Part shown: positions 1-8,131 of the stretch, in pieces
How the letters are laid out: every line of letters starts with the position of its first letter
How positions within the stretch are numbered: position 1 is the stretch's first letter
Assembly: GCF_001638985.1 (NCBI RefSeq)
Contig: NW_017265176.1
Location: 1-20,291, forward strand
Source: Phycomyces blakesleeanus NRRL 1555(-)
Taxonomy: Eukaryota; Mucoromycota; Mucoromycetes; Mucorales; Phycomycetaceae
Reading direction: 5' to 3'
Length of the DNA stretch: 20,291 bases
Translations under genes and position numbers: made by a program
The notes under the pieces: model-generated
The model's database searches: none
The model's input: the letters and a program-made list of their open reading frames with translations, nothing else
What the model was told of the DNA's origin: nothing

Positions 1-695
1 GTCGATATTGTTCAATGGAGAGAATGTGGGGAATTACCGAGAAGACCTTGGCTTGCACAGTAAACCAGTTCTCAGTTCTACTTTTTGACATCATTAAGCA
101 TGGGTTTGAGTTTGACTCGCGAAAATTCTCAGAAGAGACCTGCGAGAGTTTTTTATGCTGCCGTGTTTGCAAAAAGTAAGCACATGTCCTTCTAAAGTGT
201 TTTATTCGGTTTTAACTAGTCTTTTATTGTATCTCTCTTTTTCTTATAGGCGGTATATACCCAAATGTAATTGGACTTATCGACGGCACAATGCAGAGGG
301 TCTCTCGCATAACTATAAACGAGGAGCAGAAAGTCATGTACAATAGATGAAAGGTAATATATTAATTATAAGAAATGGATTAAACAGAAATGTAGCTTAT
401 AACAACCTATGTATTATATGCCATATTATTTGTACAGCACATCCATTGTCTGAAATACCAGGCGATTGCCATCCCCGATGGAATCACAAGTAAGCATCAT
501 TGGTCCTTTTGCGGGAATTAGCAATGACGCAAAAATCTTTGACCAGTCAAAGACCCTGCAGAGACCTATTGCTCATGTGGATCATATGCAGCCAGAAAAT
601 GACCCAGATCTCAAATATGCTTTATATGGTGACCACGCATACAAGAAGTATATGTACATTTAACGGCCTTTCATGACATATGAGATTGCTCAAGA
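1..695 (+). pseudogene. PIF/Harbinger-like DDE transposase remnant, 5' end outside window
   Basis: Decayed transposase, readable only by changing frame. Around 250-345 the translation contains NVIGLIDGTMQRV followed by NEEQKVMYN. This matches the first catalytic Asp block (FIDGT...) and the following YN of the DDE_Tnp_4 / PIF-Harbinger family. Around 440-660 it gives KYQAIAIPDGI, then one frame away GPFAGISNDAKIF and LYGDHAYKKY, the usual PDG, GPxxGxxxDA and second catalytic Asp (YGDxAY) blocks. GTAAGC at 176 and TTATAG at 249 bound a likely 74-bp intron, and joining across it restores the spacing before the IDGT block. Stops occur after MYNR, near 525 and at 661. The third catalytic acidic residue (EWxF-type block) was not found, so the copy is inactive. 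The family assignment rests on motif order; the frameshifts are seen directly. Confidence 0.72.
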
Positions 696-908
696 TGGTG
701 AGTTATTTAAAATAGAGTCAAAGCAATCTAATAGCATAGTTCCAATAAATGTGGTACAGATCTGATATGTATATCTTTAGACCGCAGAAAGGAATGGAAT
801 ACTGCGCAATCCTGTTAGAAACATCATTGTCGATGATTTACTAGGTAGGAGCCATCAATGTTTTTTTTAATGTTACATATCGCCTGACGCGGCGTTTTGA
901 GAATACAG

Positions 909-1685
909 GTTCTGGAGCTTGTTGTCAGTACGCAGTCAGATCTACAGAATGACATAATGAAAGATGTTCAGACGTGTTATTCCCCCTCATTAAAGTCACT
1001 GCTTCCTTCCCTCCTGTTTTAGTTGAGGTCCAAAATTACCATTGATCCCAAATTTATACAAAGAACAATAGAATACTGCCTTGCAGTTAACAAAGAGCAT
1101 GGGATTTTACCAATTGTTATTGCCTTTGGTATACACCCTACAAAAGAAAATGTAACCAACGATTTAGTAGAAAGTAGCCAAATCATATACGAAAGAATAT
1201 CCTTGTAAGCCATGGGCTAGATATTTTTTTTTAATATTCTGGATCCTACTATTATCAGCGACTATGTTCATGAGCAACCACTTAAACCATTATTTGCAGT
1301 GGAATACTTTTTTACACAAGCAAAAAAAAAGAAAAACATTTGTTGAGTTATAGACAGCAAGGAACGTGCCGATGAGACAGTACAACTGCTTTATAGTATT
1401 GCAAAACAAATTTCTGTAAACGAAGTTACCTTGGAAGAACGAACAATCGACGTTCTTTTGAATATGTGTGTGTGTGTGTGCACAAACACAAAAAACAGTT
1501 TCATAAAATCAGAAAAGCACTAGAGCTTGAAGATGTGGAAGAGCCAAGAAAACGCACAAGAGAGTATACAAGAAGATGGGTATGCATATTTGGAAACACG
1601 CGAGACAAAGTATCGACATACATCTTTGTCTGGACCTTTAGATCTACCAGAAGAAGCAAAGAAAAAGAAAAAGGAAAACTTCTAA
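909..1685 (+). pseudogene. decayed ORF of unknown function, one frame with five internal stops
   Basis: One reading frame carries protein-like sequence for 777 nt, although it is broken at 1020 (TAG), 1206 (TAA), 1218 (TAG), 1344 (TGA) and 1521 (TAG). Protein-like stretches are LELVVSTQSDLQNDIMKDVQ at the start, the block 1026-1205 (KITIDPKFIQRTIEYCLAVN and onward), DYVHEQPLKPLFAVEYFFTQ near 1260-1319, and DETVQLLYSIAKQISVNEVT near 1368-1427. A lysine-rich tail (EEAKKKKKENF) ends at TAA 1683. An ATACAG acceptor-like site precedes 909. A GT...AG pair at 1205-1258 (54 nt) could be an intron that removes two of the stops, but the skipped part also looks coding, so I favour substitutional decay. 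It lies just after the transposase and may be cargo of that element or an unrelated gene relic. I do not recognise the family. Confidence 0.5.
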
Positions 1686-2089
1686 ACAAACACTAAAGTG
1701 CTTGAAAAGAGCCTGGGATGTTGAATGTCAACTGAATAAACCACTTAGCTTATCCTTGTTGTTATTGTTGTTTTATTGATGACGCTGGTTTCAGTGCAAA
1801 ATCTTTAGTAGAGCATCAAAAATAAAATAAAATAAGAGAGATAAAGTGCGAGCTGTAAAAAGTCCTTGGATTATACCCAACCGTCTCTACTACACTATGA
1901 GACGGAATGTGTGTTTTGGTGTAATAAATTATATATAGTGCTATTGGGTGTAATTTTGTGTAAATCTTTATCACTAAATTTGTACCAACTGAAAACAACT
2001 CATAGCTGAAGGAATAGGATGGGACAACCAACAATTTTACAAGCTATATTAGCTTCAGTCCAATGGTAAAGCAAATACAACACACAAAT
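1686..2089. other. AT-rich spacer without a recognisable gene
   Basis: No supported coding sequence. A short (TTGTTG/TTATTG)n-like stretch lies at 1755-1775 and an AAAATAAAATAAAATAAG run near 1817-1836. Small open frames on the minus strand here have no recognisable motif. Confidence 0.5.
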
Positions 2090-2303
2090 GTAAATAGACA
2101 TCTTGTTGACTACGGTCACTGGATAACCCAAGACCGCTCAGAAATAAAAGCTTATATAAAGATATTAGAACAGACTTGTTGATAAAAACCACAACCCCTG
2201 AAGGCTACAGCTAGACATCTTATCAGAAGATACACAAACAATTGATGAAGCAAGAAGTTTGATGAGAAAACTATACAAACAGTGGTGAAGCGTATGATAA
2301 AGG
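2090..2303 (+). pseudogene. coding-like fragment of unknown function with two double stops
   Basis: One frame reads as ordinary charged protein: VNRHLVDYGHWITQDRSEIK at the start, then KPQPLKATARHLIRRYTNN, then a block containing KKFDEKTIQTVVKRMIK. It is interrupted twice by pairs of adjacent stops (TGA TAA and TGA TGA). It ends at a sequence resembling a splice donor (ATAAAG|GTAAGC at about 2302). No matching downstream exon could be assigned. It may be an N-terminal exon of the same decayed element as the upstream remnants. The family is not recognised, and this could also be a chance open stretch. Confidence 0.35.
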
Positions 2304-2385
2304 TAAGCTTTAGTACTATTCACGTAGAGTTAAGGAAAAATAATATAAAGTAAAAGTCCTATATTCTGCTTAAACTGAAATATAC

Positions 2386-2449
2386 TACGGCGGAATGAAT
2401 GGCAGTTGTGTTACGAAAGTGGAAACATGTTACCCTTTTTTCCGCCGTA
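2386..2449. repeat. short inverted repeat (10-bp arms)
   Basis: TACGGCGGAA at 2386-2395 is the perfect reverse complement of TTCCGCCGTA at 2440-2449, with 44 bp between them. These GC-rich arms stand out in AT-rich surroundings. It could be a hairpin, the remains of transposon terminal repeats, or a bipartite protein-binding site. Confidence 0.55.
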
Positions 2450-3318
2450 TTGTACCCTCCTCGTACCATTAGACCCTCTATGAGTGGTAACCACATAGAA
2501 GAACACGGCAAAGTAAGACAAATAGCGTCATTGGGAAGTCAAAATATGAGACCACGAAGATATATGTCGAATACACAAAAGAGGGTATCAGTGATGGAGA
2601 AAGGCGACTTTAGACTGGCTGGTTGCACTTCAGGAAAGAAAATAGGTAATTCGTAACTAAATGCCATGCAATGTGTGCTCAAGGTATGTTGTAGAGAATG
2701 TATAATAAAGATTGGGTGATCGATGTAGGCGTGGAGGAGAGAGTGAGTGCAACAGAACTGTAATGGGTTGCTGATAACGAGTTGAATACAAAATACCGAT
2801 ATCATCATAACGCTTATTAAGTCGCAGAAAACTTAGCCGAGTAAGAGAGAAATATTCCATGAGTGAGACATTTGCGTCCAAGAGTTTGGATAGAATGTAT
2901 GATTAAAGAGTAAATGGAGAACAGGCACGATATATGATACGGTTTAGACATGATAAGAGCGGGGAGGTCAATGGATGGTCCCAGTAAAGACAGTTGACGT
3001 TGAATGTGTGTGCTGCAGACACAAGATATAGCTAACAAAAAATGATAGCCGAGATATGTGACATAAGAAGCCGAGTTCTGGTCGTACCAATGTGATATAT
3101 ATAGCCAAAAGAGCAGATTGTAAGAGGTAAAACTACTCTGATAATGTCTATAGCCTGAAATGAGAGAGTCAAAGATATACACGTCTTCGTACAATTGCAT
3201 TTGTGACAGTAAGAATTGAGTGAAGCAGGTGATAAATAAATAAATAAAGTCTGACTGAATGAAAGTGGGTATTGATCATGGACCATTTGCACAAATAATC
3301 CAATTGAGTTGCTGGTGG
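2450..3318. other. spacer, possibly old transposon sequence
   Basis: Several minus-strand open frames of 70-130 codons lie here, but they overlap one another, lack motifs and carry no typical gene signals. A short minus-strand stretch near 2740-2800 shows weak nucleotide resemblance to the LINE-A C-terminal zinc-finger region at 8180-8250 (shared core GCAACCCATT and nearby ACTCAC). That is too little to call. (TAAA)n-like sequence lies at 3233-3247. Confidence 0.4.
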
Positions 3319-3603
3319 TGGAGTATTGGGGATTAATTTTGAATGAGTATCTCAATATTAGGAGAAGTAGATATTGTGAGAGCATGATTTATTAAAGAGA
3401 CAAAGTAATATTGTTTATATTTGCTACTATTCAAATCCGTGTTGTGTAACGGTTGGTTGGTTTACACTGTACGAATGTGTGGTGTATATGTGCCTGGTGT
3501 GTGATAGTTCTGGAGATTGTTAACTTGCCAGGTTTATTAGCAAGAAGAGACCAGTTTTTTGGCCATGGCTTTTATTTCACTTAATTGTAGTGTGTATACT
3601 ACA
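3319..3603 (-). repeat. LTR-like dispersed repeat, copy A
   Basis: This about 285-bp stretch is a diverged copy of 7752-8050, and its low-coordinate part also matches 17284-17393. Shared blocks are GAGTATCTCAATAT, TTATTAAAG with AGTAATATT, a GTTGTGTAA(C/T)GGTTGG block, GGAGATTGTTAACTTG and a TGTATACTACA end. Read on the minus strand it begins TGTAGTATACACAC and ends AATACTCCA, so it has the TG...CA termini of a retroelement LTR. No convincing target-site duplication flanks it. I infer a solo LTR of an old LTR retrotransposon; another dispersed element type is possible. Confidence 0.55.
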
Positions 3604-4626
3604 AGACCTACTAAAAATTGCACCATATTATACAGAAACTTCATTTTACATTTATATGGTTTAAATTAGCTGAACTAACAATTAAAGCTTCACACGTTAT
3701 TATCATTATATCCCCCCACAAAAAGCAAATCCTTGAAAAGAATGATAGTATACTAACTCCACTTGCCTGACTGACCATAATACTACAAGGCTTCTAAAGC
3801 TTGGCTATTTTACCCATGTCTTTTCCATGCTAAATTATTACTATAACGAGTGCTGACTCTACTTATTTCTATTGCTAACTACCTCTGACCCTTTGGTAAT
3901 GATCGACCACAAAAAATAAAAAAAAATAAAAAACCCCGACACATCTAGCCAAACTACATGTCTTCTTTTTCTCGCTCACACACCCCTCTTCTACTGGCTC
4001 ACTGTAAAATCCTCATCGTTATATTAGCATGTTAAGTTCACTTTTTATTGTGCTCTATTAGTGTGTCGTAGATTCATTACTATGGAGTATAATCCAATAG
4101 CCGAGCAAGTGAATTTCATTATTGTGAAATACGATACGGACCAAAGAAATAATAATAATGAAATATCATCAATGTACATACACCTATCATCATTTTTTTT
4201 TCTTATCACTCAAACAGCACCATTGTTACATACTGAATTGTGAATCTTGAGCCATCACACTAAACTATCTTTCTTAATTAGTCATGTACTCAATTAACAT
4301 GAGTCTCGGCCCCATTGTAACGGCGGTTGTTACCATCTTTCAGTCAAACCTAGTGTGAAAGCTGTAATTCCCAGCTTACCACCGAATTACTTAAGAGAGA
4401 GAGAGAGAGAGAGGAAAAAAAAGTCTATTACTGCTCGCTTTACAAACAATAACATTCTTTCATGCTAATCTCAAATGATTGTCGGATGTACATGGATTCT
4501 TTTGTACAATCTTCACATGTCTCTGGGCTCCGGGTACCCTCAGACTTTTTTAGGGTTTTTTTTTGCTTTTGCAATAATAATAATAATAATAATAATAATA
4601 AAGAAAAATAAGCAATATAATATAAT
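3604..4626. other. AT-rich spacer with microsatellites
   Basis: No supported gene. Simple repeats are an A-rich AAAAATAAAA tract at about 3911-3934, AAT repeats near 4150-4160, a (GA)n tract at about 4394-4413 and an (AAT)n tract at about 4576-4602. Confidence 0.6.
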
Positions 4627-4715
4627 AGCATCTCCAGCAGTTGCTTTTATCTCGACTTTTATCCCGTATTTAGACTTTTAGCTAAAAGTCATGCTCCCAG
4701 CAGTTCATTTTATTT
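4627..4715. repeat. palindrome-centred MITE-like patch
   Basis: GACTTTTAGCTAAAAGTC at 4673-4690 is a perfect 18-bp palindrome. CCAGCAGTT occurs on both sides of it in the same orientation (4634-4642 and 4697-4705), each within a similar AGCATCTCC/ATGCTCCC + CCAGCAGTT + TTTTAT context. A GACTTTTA motif is repeated at 4654-4661. The layout resembles a decayed small non-autonomous transposon, but no target duplication was identified. Confidence 0.4.
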
Positions 4716-4906
4716 TATCTAATTAGAAATAAAGGATGAAGTTAGATATCACGTTATACAACTTATAACTTTCGTCACGTATTCTCTAACTTACTTGTTT
4801 CTCATTAAAATAAAATATAAAGGCTATACTACTTGGCAATTGTGTACCGTACACTATTAACAGTAGGGAAAAGTTATAAAGAACTCAACATAGGCCAATG
4901 GCCGCT

Positions 4907-4925
4907 CCCCCCGAGGGAAGGGGGG
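4907..4925. other. C6/G6 hairpin
   Basis: CCCCCC at 4907-4912 pairs with GGGGGG at 4920-4925 across a 7-nt loop. It is preceded by the small palindrome GGCCAATGGCC near 4893-4903. This is an isolated GC island in AT-rich DNA about 80 bp before the minisatellite; its role is unknown. Confidence 0.45.
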
Positions 4926-4990
4926 ACCAAAGCTCCTAGTATATATAATAATACATTTTGGATAAAATATATAAGAGCTGTTTTTTCCTG

Positions 4991-5495
4991 GCTATACCTA
5001 TGACTCTTATTCTAGCTCTAGCTATGACTCTAATTCTAACTCTAGCTATCACTCTACTTCTAACTCTAGCTATGACTCTAATTCTAACTTTATCTATGAC
5101 TCTACTTCTAACTCTAGCTATGACTCTAATTCTAACTCTAGCTATGACTCTAATTCTAACTTTATCTATGACTCTACTTCTAACTCTAGCTATGACTCTA
5201 ATTTTAACTCTAGCTATGACTCTAATTCTAACTCTAGCTATGACTCTACTTCTAACTCTAGCTATGACTCTAATTTTAACTCTAGCTATGACTCTAATTC
5301 TAACTCTAGCTATGACTCTACTTCTAACTCTAGCTATCACTCTACTTCTAACTTTATCTAAGACTCTACTTCTAACACTAGCTATGACTCTACTTCTAAC
5401 TCTAGCTATCACTCTACTTCTAACTTTATCTAAGACTCTACTTCTAACACTAGCTATGACTCTAATTCTAACACTAGCTATGACTCTAATTCGGC
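4991..5495. repeat. 24-bp minisatellite with 72-bp higher-order period
   Basis: About 21 head-to-tail copies of a 24-bp unit resembling CTAGCTATGACTCTAATTCTAACT. Units differ mainly at ATTCTA/CTTCTA, TCTAGCT/TTTATCT and CTATG/CTATC/CTAAG. In the first two-thirds the CTTCTA variant tends to recur every third unit. Near 5320-5450 the order TLLLTLA-I, TLLLTLS-K, TLLLTLA-M occurs twice. Both patterns give a 72-bp period. Because 24 is a multiple of three and the unit lacks stops in some frames, long open frames cross the array on both strands (TLILTLAM-type repeats on plus, RVIARVRI-type on minus). I see no independent evidence that either is translated. Confidence 0.9.
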
Positions 5496-5509
5496 TTCTT
5501 CTAGTAAAG

Positions 5510-5705
5510 TCAGCTGTTAGTAAAGTTAGTTGTTAGTAAATTTATTTGTTCATAAAGTCAATTGTTCATAAAGTTAATTGTTCATAAAGTTAATTGTTCA
5601 TAAAGTTAGTTGTGAGTAAGGTTAGTTCCCGTTGCTTGTTAGTTCCCGTTGCTTGTTAGTATCTGTTGCTTGTTAGTATGTTAGTATGTTGCTTCTGTTG
5701 CTTCC
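5510..5705. repeat. 16/17-bp tandem array adjoining the minisatellite
   Basis: After the 24-bp array, 16-bp units like TTGTTCATAAAGTTAA repeat about five times (5547-5610). They grade into 17-bp units like TTCCCGTTGCTTGTTAG (about 5625-5675) and then into TTGCTTC/TTAGTATG fragments. The units share a GTTAGTTG-type edge, suggesting serial slippage from a common precursor. Confidence 0.75.
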
Positions 5706-5813
5706 TGTTGCTATAAAAAGATATATATTTGTTAGTTGCTTCTGCCGGGTTTCCCGGGGATTACTCTTCTTGTTACCATTAGAAGAGCAACCCCCGGACT
5801 ACGGACTTTTTAC

Positions 5814-6197
5814 TCAGACTCGAAAATGGCAGCCGCCGTATGGGCTTTTGGCCAGACGGGGTTCTGCCTTTGCCTCTGTCCCTGTCTTTGTCTTTGTCAT
5901 TGTCATTGTTTTTGTCTTTGCCTCTGTCTCAGGCTCTGTCTCAGGCTCAGGCTCAGACTCTGCCTTTGCCTCTGTCTTTGGTTCTGGCTCTGGCTTTGTT
6001 GTTGTTGTTGTCGCTGCTGCTTCTGCTTCTCTTCTTTTAACCGCGAGTGCTTCCGCCGCTCTTTTTCTAGCAGCGAGCGTCATGGCCTTTACTGCTCTTC
6101 TGGGTGCGAGCGTCTCTGCTTGCTTTTGCACTTGAATAGCTTCTTCGGCTGCGACTACTTCTGAGACTACTTCTGCTACTTCTGCGACTACTTCTGC

Positions 6198-6229
<32 letters not shown>

Positions 6230-6920
6230 CTGCTACTCCTTCTTCTTCTACTTCTTCATATTCTTCATATTCCTCATATTCTTCTTCTTCTTCGTCGTCA
6301 TCATCATCTTCTTGTTCTTCTTCGCTTTCTTCTTCTCCTATTTCCACCTCTATTCCTTCTTGTACAGCCTGTGTGTATGCCATTGCAAGTGCTTTTCTTT
6401 TGCAAAAGGCTTCAACTTCTGGAATCATGGCTGTCGGCTTGAGTTCAGAGAGCGGTGTTTGGAAACGCTCAGCCCGAGCTATGTCCTGCTCACGGGCCTT
6501 GACAAAAGCCTTGCCCTCGAACCACAATTTCTTTCTTTTAATAAGATGCTCAAGGGCAGGCCAAGAGCCGTCTACATTTGCCGGTTGCCCCTCATACTCC
6601 TCCTCCTGGAGTTGCCGCTTAACCCCCCTAGGAATATCTGATAATATATAGAAATTATTGGTATTAATATTTTATCGCTTATCTATTATTATATAAAGAC
6701 AAAACTTACAAAGCTCCATTGCCGTTCTTTCTTTGAGTGCAATAATGTAGTTAGATTCTTCTGGGGCAGGAATACCCGCCAGCTTCATTAGAATTCGGTC
6801 CCTCAGAGGCTTGGGGATCGGCTTGCTAATGGCCTTTTGACCAAACACAAGAGAGCTGTTGCTGGACTTTCTAATGCATTTGCATTTGCTGTTGCATTTG
6901 CTGCTGCATTTTCTGTTGTT

Positions 6921-6952
<32 letters not shown>

Positions 6953-6986
6953 CGCTGCTGCTGCTGCTGCTGGTGTTGCTGTACAT
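5814..6986 (-). CDS. low-complexity acidic protein, 366 aa, two exons
   Basis: Exon 1 is 6710-6986 and exon 2 is 5814-6637. The 72-bp intron 6638-6709 starts GTAAGT and ends ATCAG. Splicing gives 1101 nt, exactly 367 codons with the stop and no internal stop. ATG 6986 is chosen because an in-frame TAG lies four codons upstream. Residues 1-24 hold a Ser run and then 12 Asn, followed by a Cys/Lys/Ser patch to about 45. The only ordinary-complexity part is about residues 46-188, with KPIPKPLRDRILMKLAGIPA before the intron and ALEHLIKRKKLWFEGKAFVK after it. Residues about 189-238 are nearly all Glu/Asp with EEY repeats, followed by AEVV repeats, an Ala/Lys/Arg helix-like stretch and PEPE/TKTK repeats to the C-terminus. 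There is no signal peptide or membrane segment. The charged layout would suit a nuclear protein, but that is inference and the family is not recognised. The intact spliced frame is the main evidence that it is real. Confidence 0.7.
6199..6231. repeat. (CTT)n microsatellite encoding the Glu run
   Basis: Uninterrupted TTC/CTT triplets inside exon 2 of the acidic protein gene, read as GAA codons on the minus strand. Pure codon repetition points to slippage expansion rather than selected codon mixture. Confidence 0.85.
6913..6951. repeat. (GTT)n microsatellite encoding the Asn run
   Basis: Near-perfect GTT triplets within exon 1, read as AAC/AAT codons for 12 consecutive Asn on the minus strand. 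They are followed by GCT/CTG triplets coding the Ser run. Length variation here would change only the polyamino-acid tract. Confidence 0.85.
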
Positions 6987-7055
6987 TGGAGTAAACTAAT
7001 GAAAAAGCGCAAAGAAGAAAAATAATAATGTGAGAGTGTTCCTTTTTTTAACGCG

Positions 7056-7140
7056 TTATAATCTTTGGGCCACACACTTTGAGACGTGTTCTTTATTTAA
7101 AGTGCAAGTTTTGACCTTTGGGCCACACGCTTTGTAACGT
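7056..7140 (-). promoter_or_regulatory. upstream direct repeat and TATA-like sequence of the acidic protein gene
   Basis: A 25-bp motif occurs twice in the same orientation with three differences: 7063-7087 and 7116-7140, both CTTTGGGCCACAC(A/G)CTTTG followed by an ACGT end. They lie about 75-155 bp upstream of the start codon. On the gene's strand TTATAA (7056-7061) lies about 70 bp before the ATG. A paired transcription-factor site is plausible but not shown. Confidence 0.4.
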
Positions 7141-7649
7141 CATCCATTTTTTATATTAACTTGAGCCAATCATTCGCAATTTTGAATGTAGATGTTGGGA
7201 ATAGAACGATTGAGTTGAGAAAAGTGACTAGTAAGAGACTTTATTATTAGGAAGAGCTTTCGAGCTGTATAGTGTCTAGAGTCGGATTACTGACCTCTTT
7301 ACAGCCAACTACTATTACTTTTTATTTTTCTCCCTCGTTCTACAAGTTTCAATCTCCTAATGTCGCTGCTTTTCTCTTCCAAATGGCGATGGTCACCAAA
7401 TACACCCGCCGTCTCAAGTTCCCAAAATCAAGATAAAAACAATCATGATTGCTTGAATACTCCTTCGAATAAGTTTATTCAGGTTCAAGGTTCAAGGTGC
7501 ATACACATAAACCATTTGTAAAAATTCTTATTCCATTCACGTAAACTGATTAAGAGTTTAGATTTTAATCTATAAAGAGTATATAGCTGAGATTTACTAA
7601 TTATCTAATAATAATATATCATTTCTCAAAAGCACTATTGATAGTTTCC
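7141..7649. other. AT-rich spacer
   Basis: No gene supported. One 158-bp stretch (7187-7344) begins TGTAGATG and ends TTCTACA, i.e. it has LTR-like 5-bp inverted ends, but it has no second copy in the window and no flanking duplication. Confidence 0.4.
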
Positions 7650-7751
7650 TTTTTTTTGTCGGTGCTGTTTATTGATTAATCCGCCAGGTTTTACCGTACG
7701 GCTATTTAAAATAAATTATGCAGTTTTCCGTATACACACACTGAGGTACAC

Positions 7752-8050
7752 TGAGGTATTCGGGATTATTATTGAGCTAGTATCTCAATATAGGAAAAAG
7801 TAGATGTTTTGAAAGCTTTGTTTATTAAAGCGAGTCAGAGTAATATTACTTATATTTGATACTATTAAAATCCATGTAAATCAAAACCCTGTTGTGTAAT
7901 GGTTGGTTTGCACTGTACGAGTGTGTAGTGTACGTGTGCCTGGTGCGTAACAGCTCCGGAGATTGTTAACTTGTCAGGTTCATCAGCAAGAAGTAACCAG
8001 TGTTTGGTCGTCGAGTATGCACTTCACTCAATTACGGTGTGTATACTACA
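7752..8050 (-). repeat. LTR-like dispersed repeat, copy B (inside LINE-A)
   Basis: Homologous along its length to copy A (3319-3603). Examples are TAGTATCTCAATATAGG, GTTGTGTAATGGTTGG, GCCTGGTGCGTAACAG, GGAGATTGTTAACTTGTCAGG and GTGTATACTACA. On the minus strand it starts TGTAGTATACACACC and ends AATACCTCA. It sits between the LINE-A coding C-terminus and the LINE-A poly-A end, so it probably inserted there. The flanks are imperfect inverted sequences (GACAC before the start, GTGTA after the end) rather than a direct target duplication, leaving the insertion mechanism open. Confidence 0.55.
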
Positions 8051-8131
8051 GTGTCAAATAGTGCAGAGGCATGGTGGTAGAGGGTGATTTGGAATGAGAG
8101 GGTATTGAGGATAGTTCGATACCATATATTA

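Noticed and set aside
2539..3385. Overlapping minus-strand open frames of 74-127 codons
   Set aside because: They overlap in different frames, show no motif, no consistent start or splice context, and have spacer-like composition. Part lies inside repeat copy A.
4936..5536. 158- and 192-codon open frames across the minisatellite
   Set aside because: They are open because the 24-bp unit is a multiple of three without stops in those frames. There is no gene context on either strand.
4991..5700. CRISPR array
   Set aside because: The units are contiguous with no unique spacers, so this is a tandem minisatellite in eukaryotic DNA.
5686..6164. Plus-strand Leu/Cys/Ser-rich open frames opposite exon 2
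   Set aside because: They are antisense shadows of the triplet-rich acidic protein gene, whose splice sites and continuous frame are far better supported.
7187..7344. TGTAG...CTACA 158-bp stretch as a possible solo LTR
   Set aside because: It has only 5-bp inverted ends, no second copy in the window and no target-site duplication.
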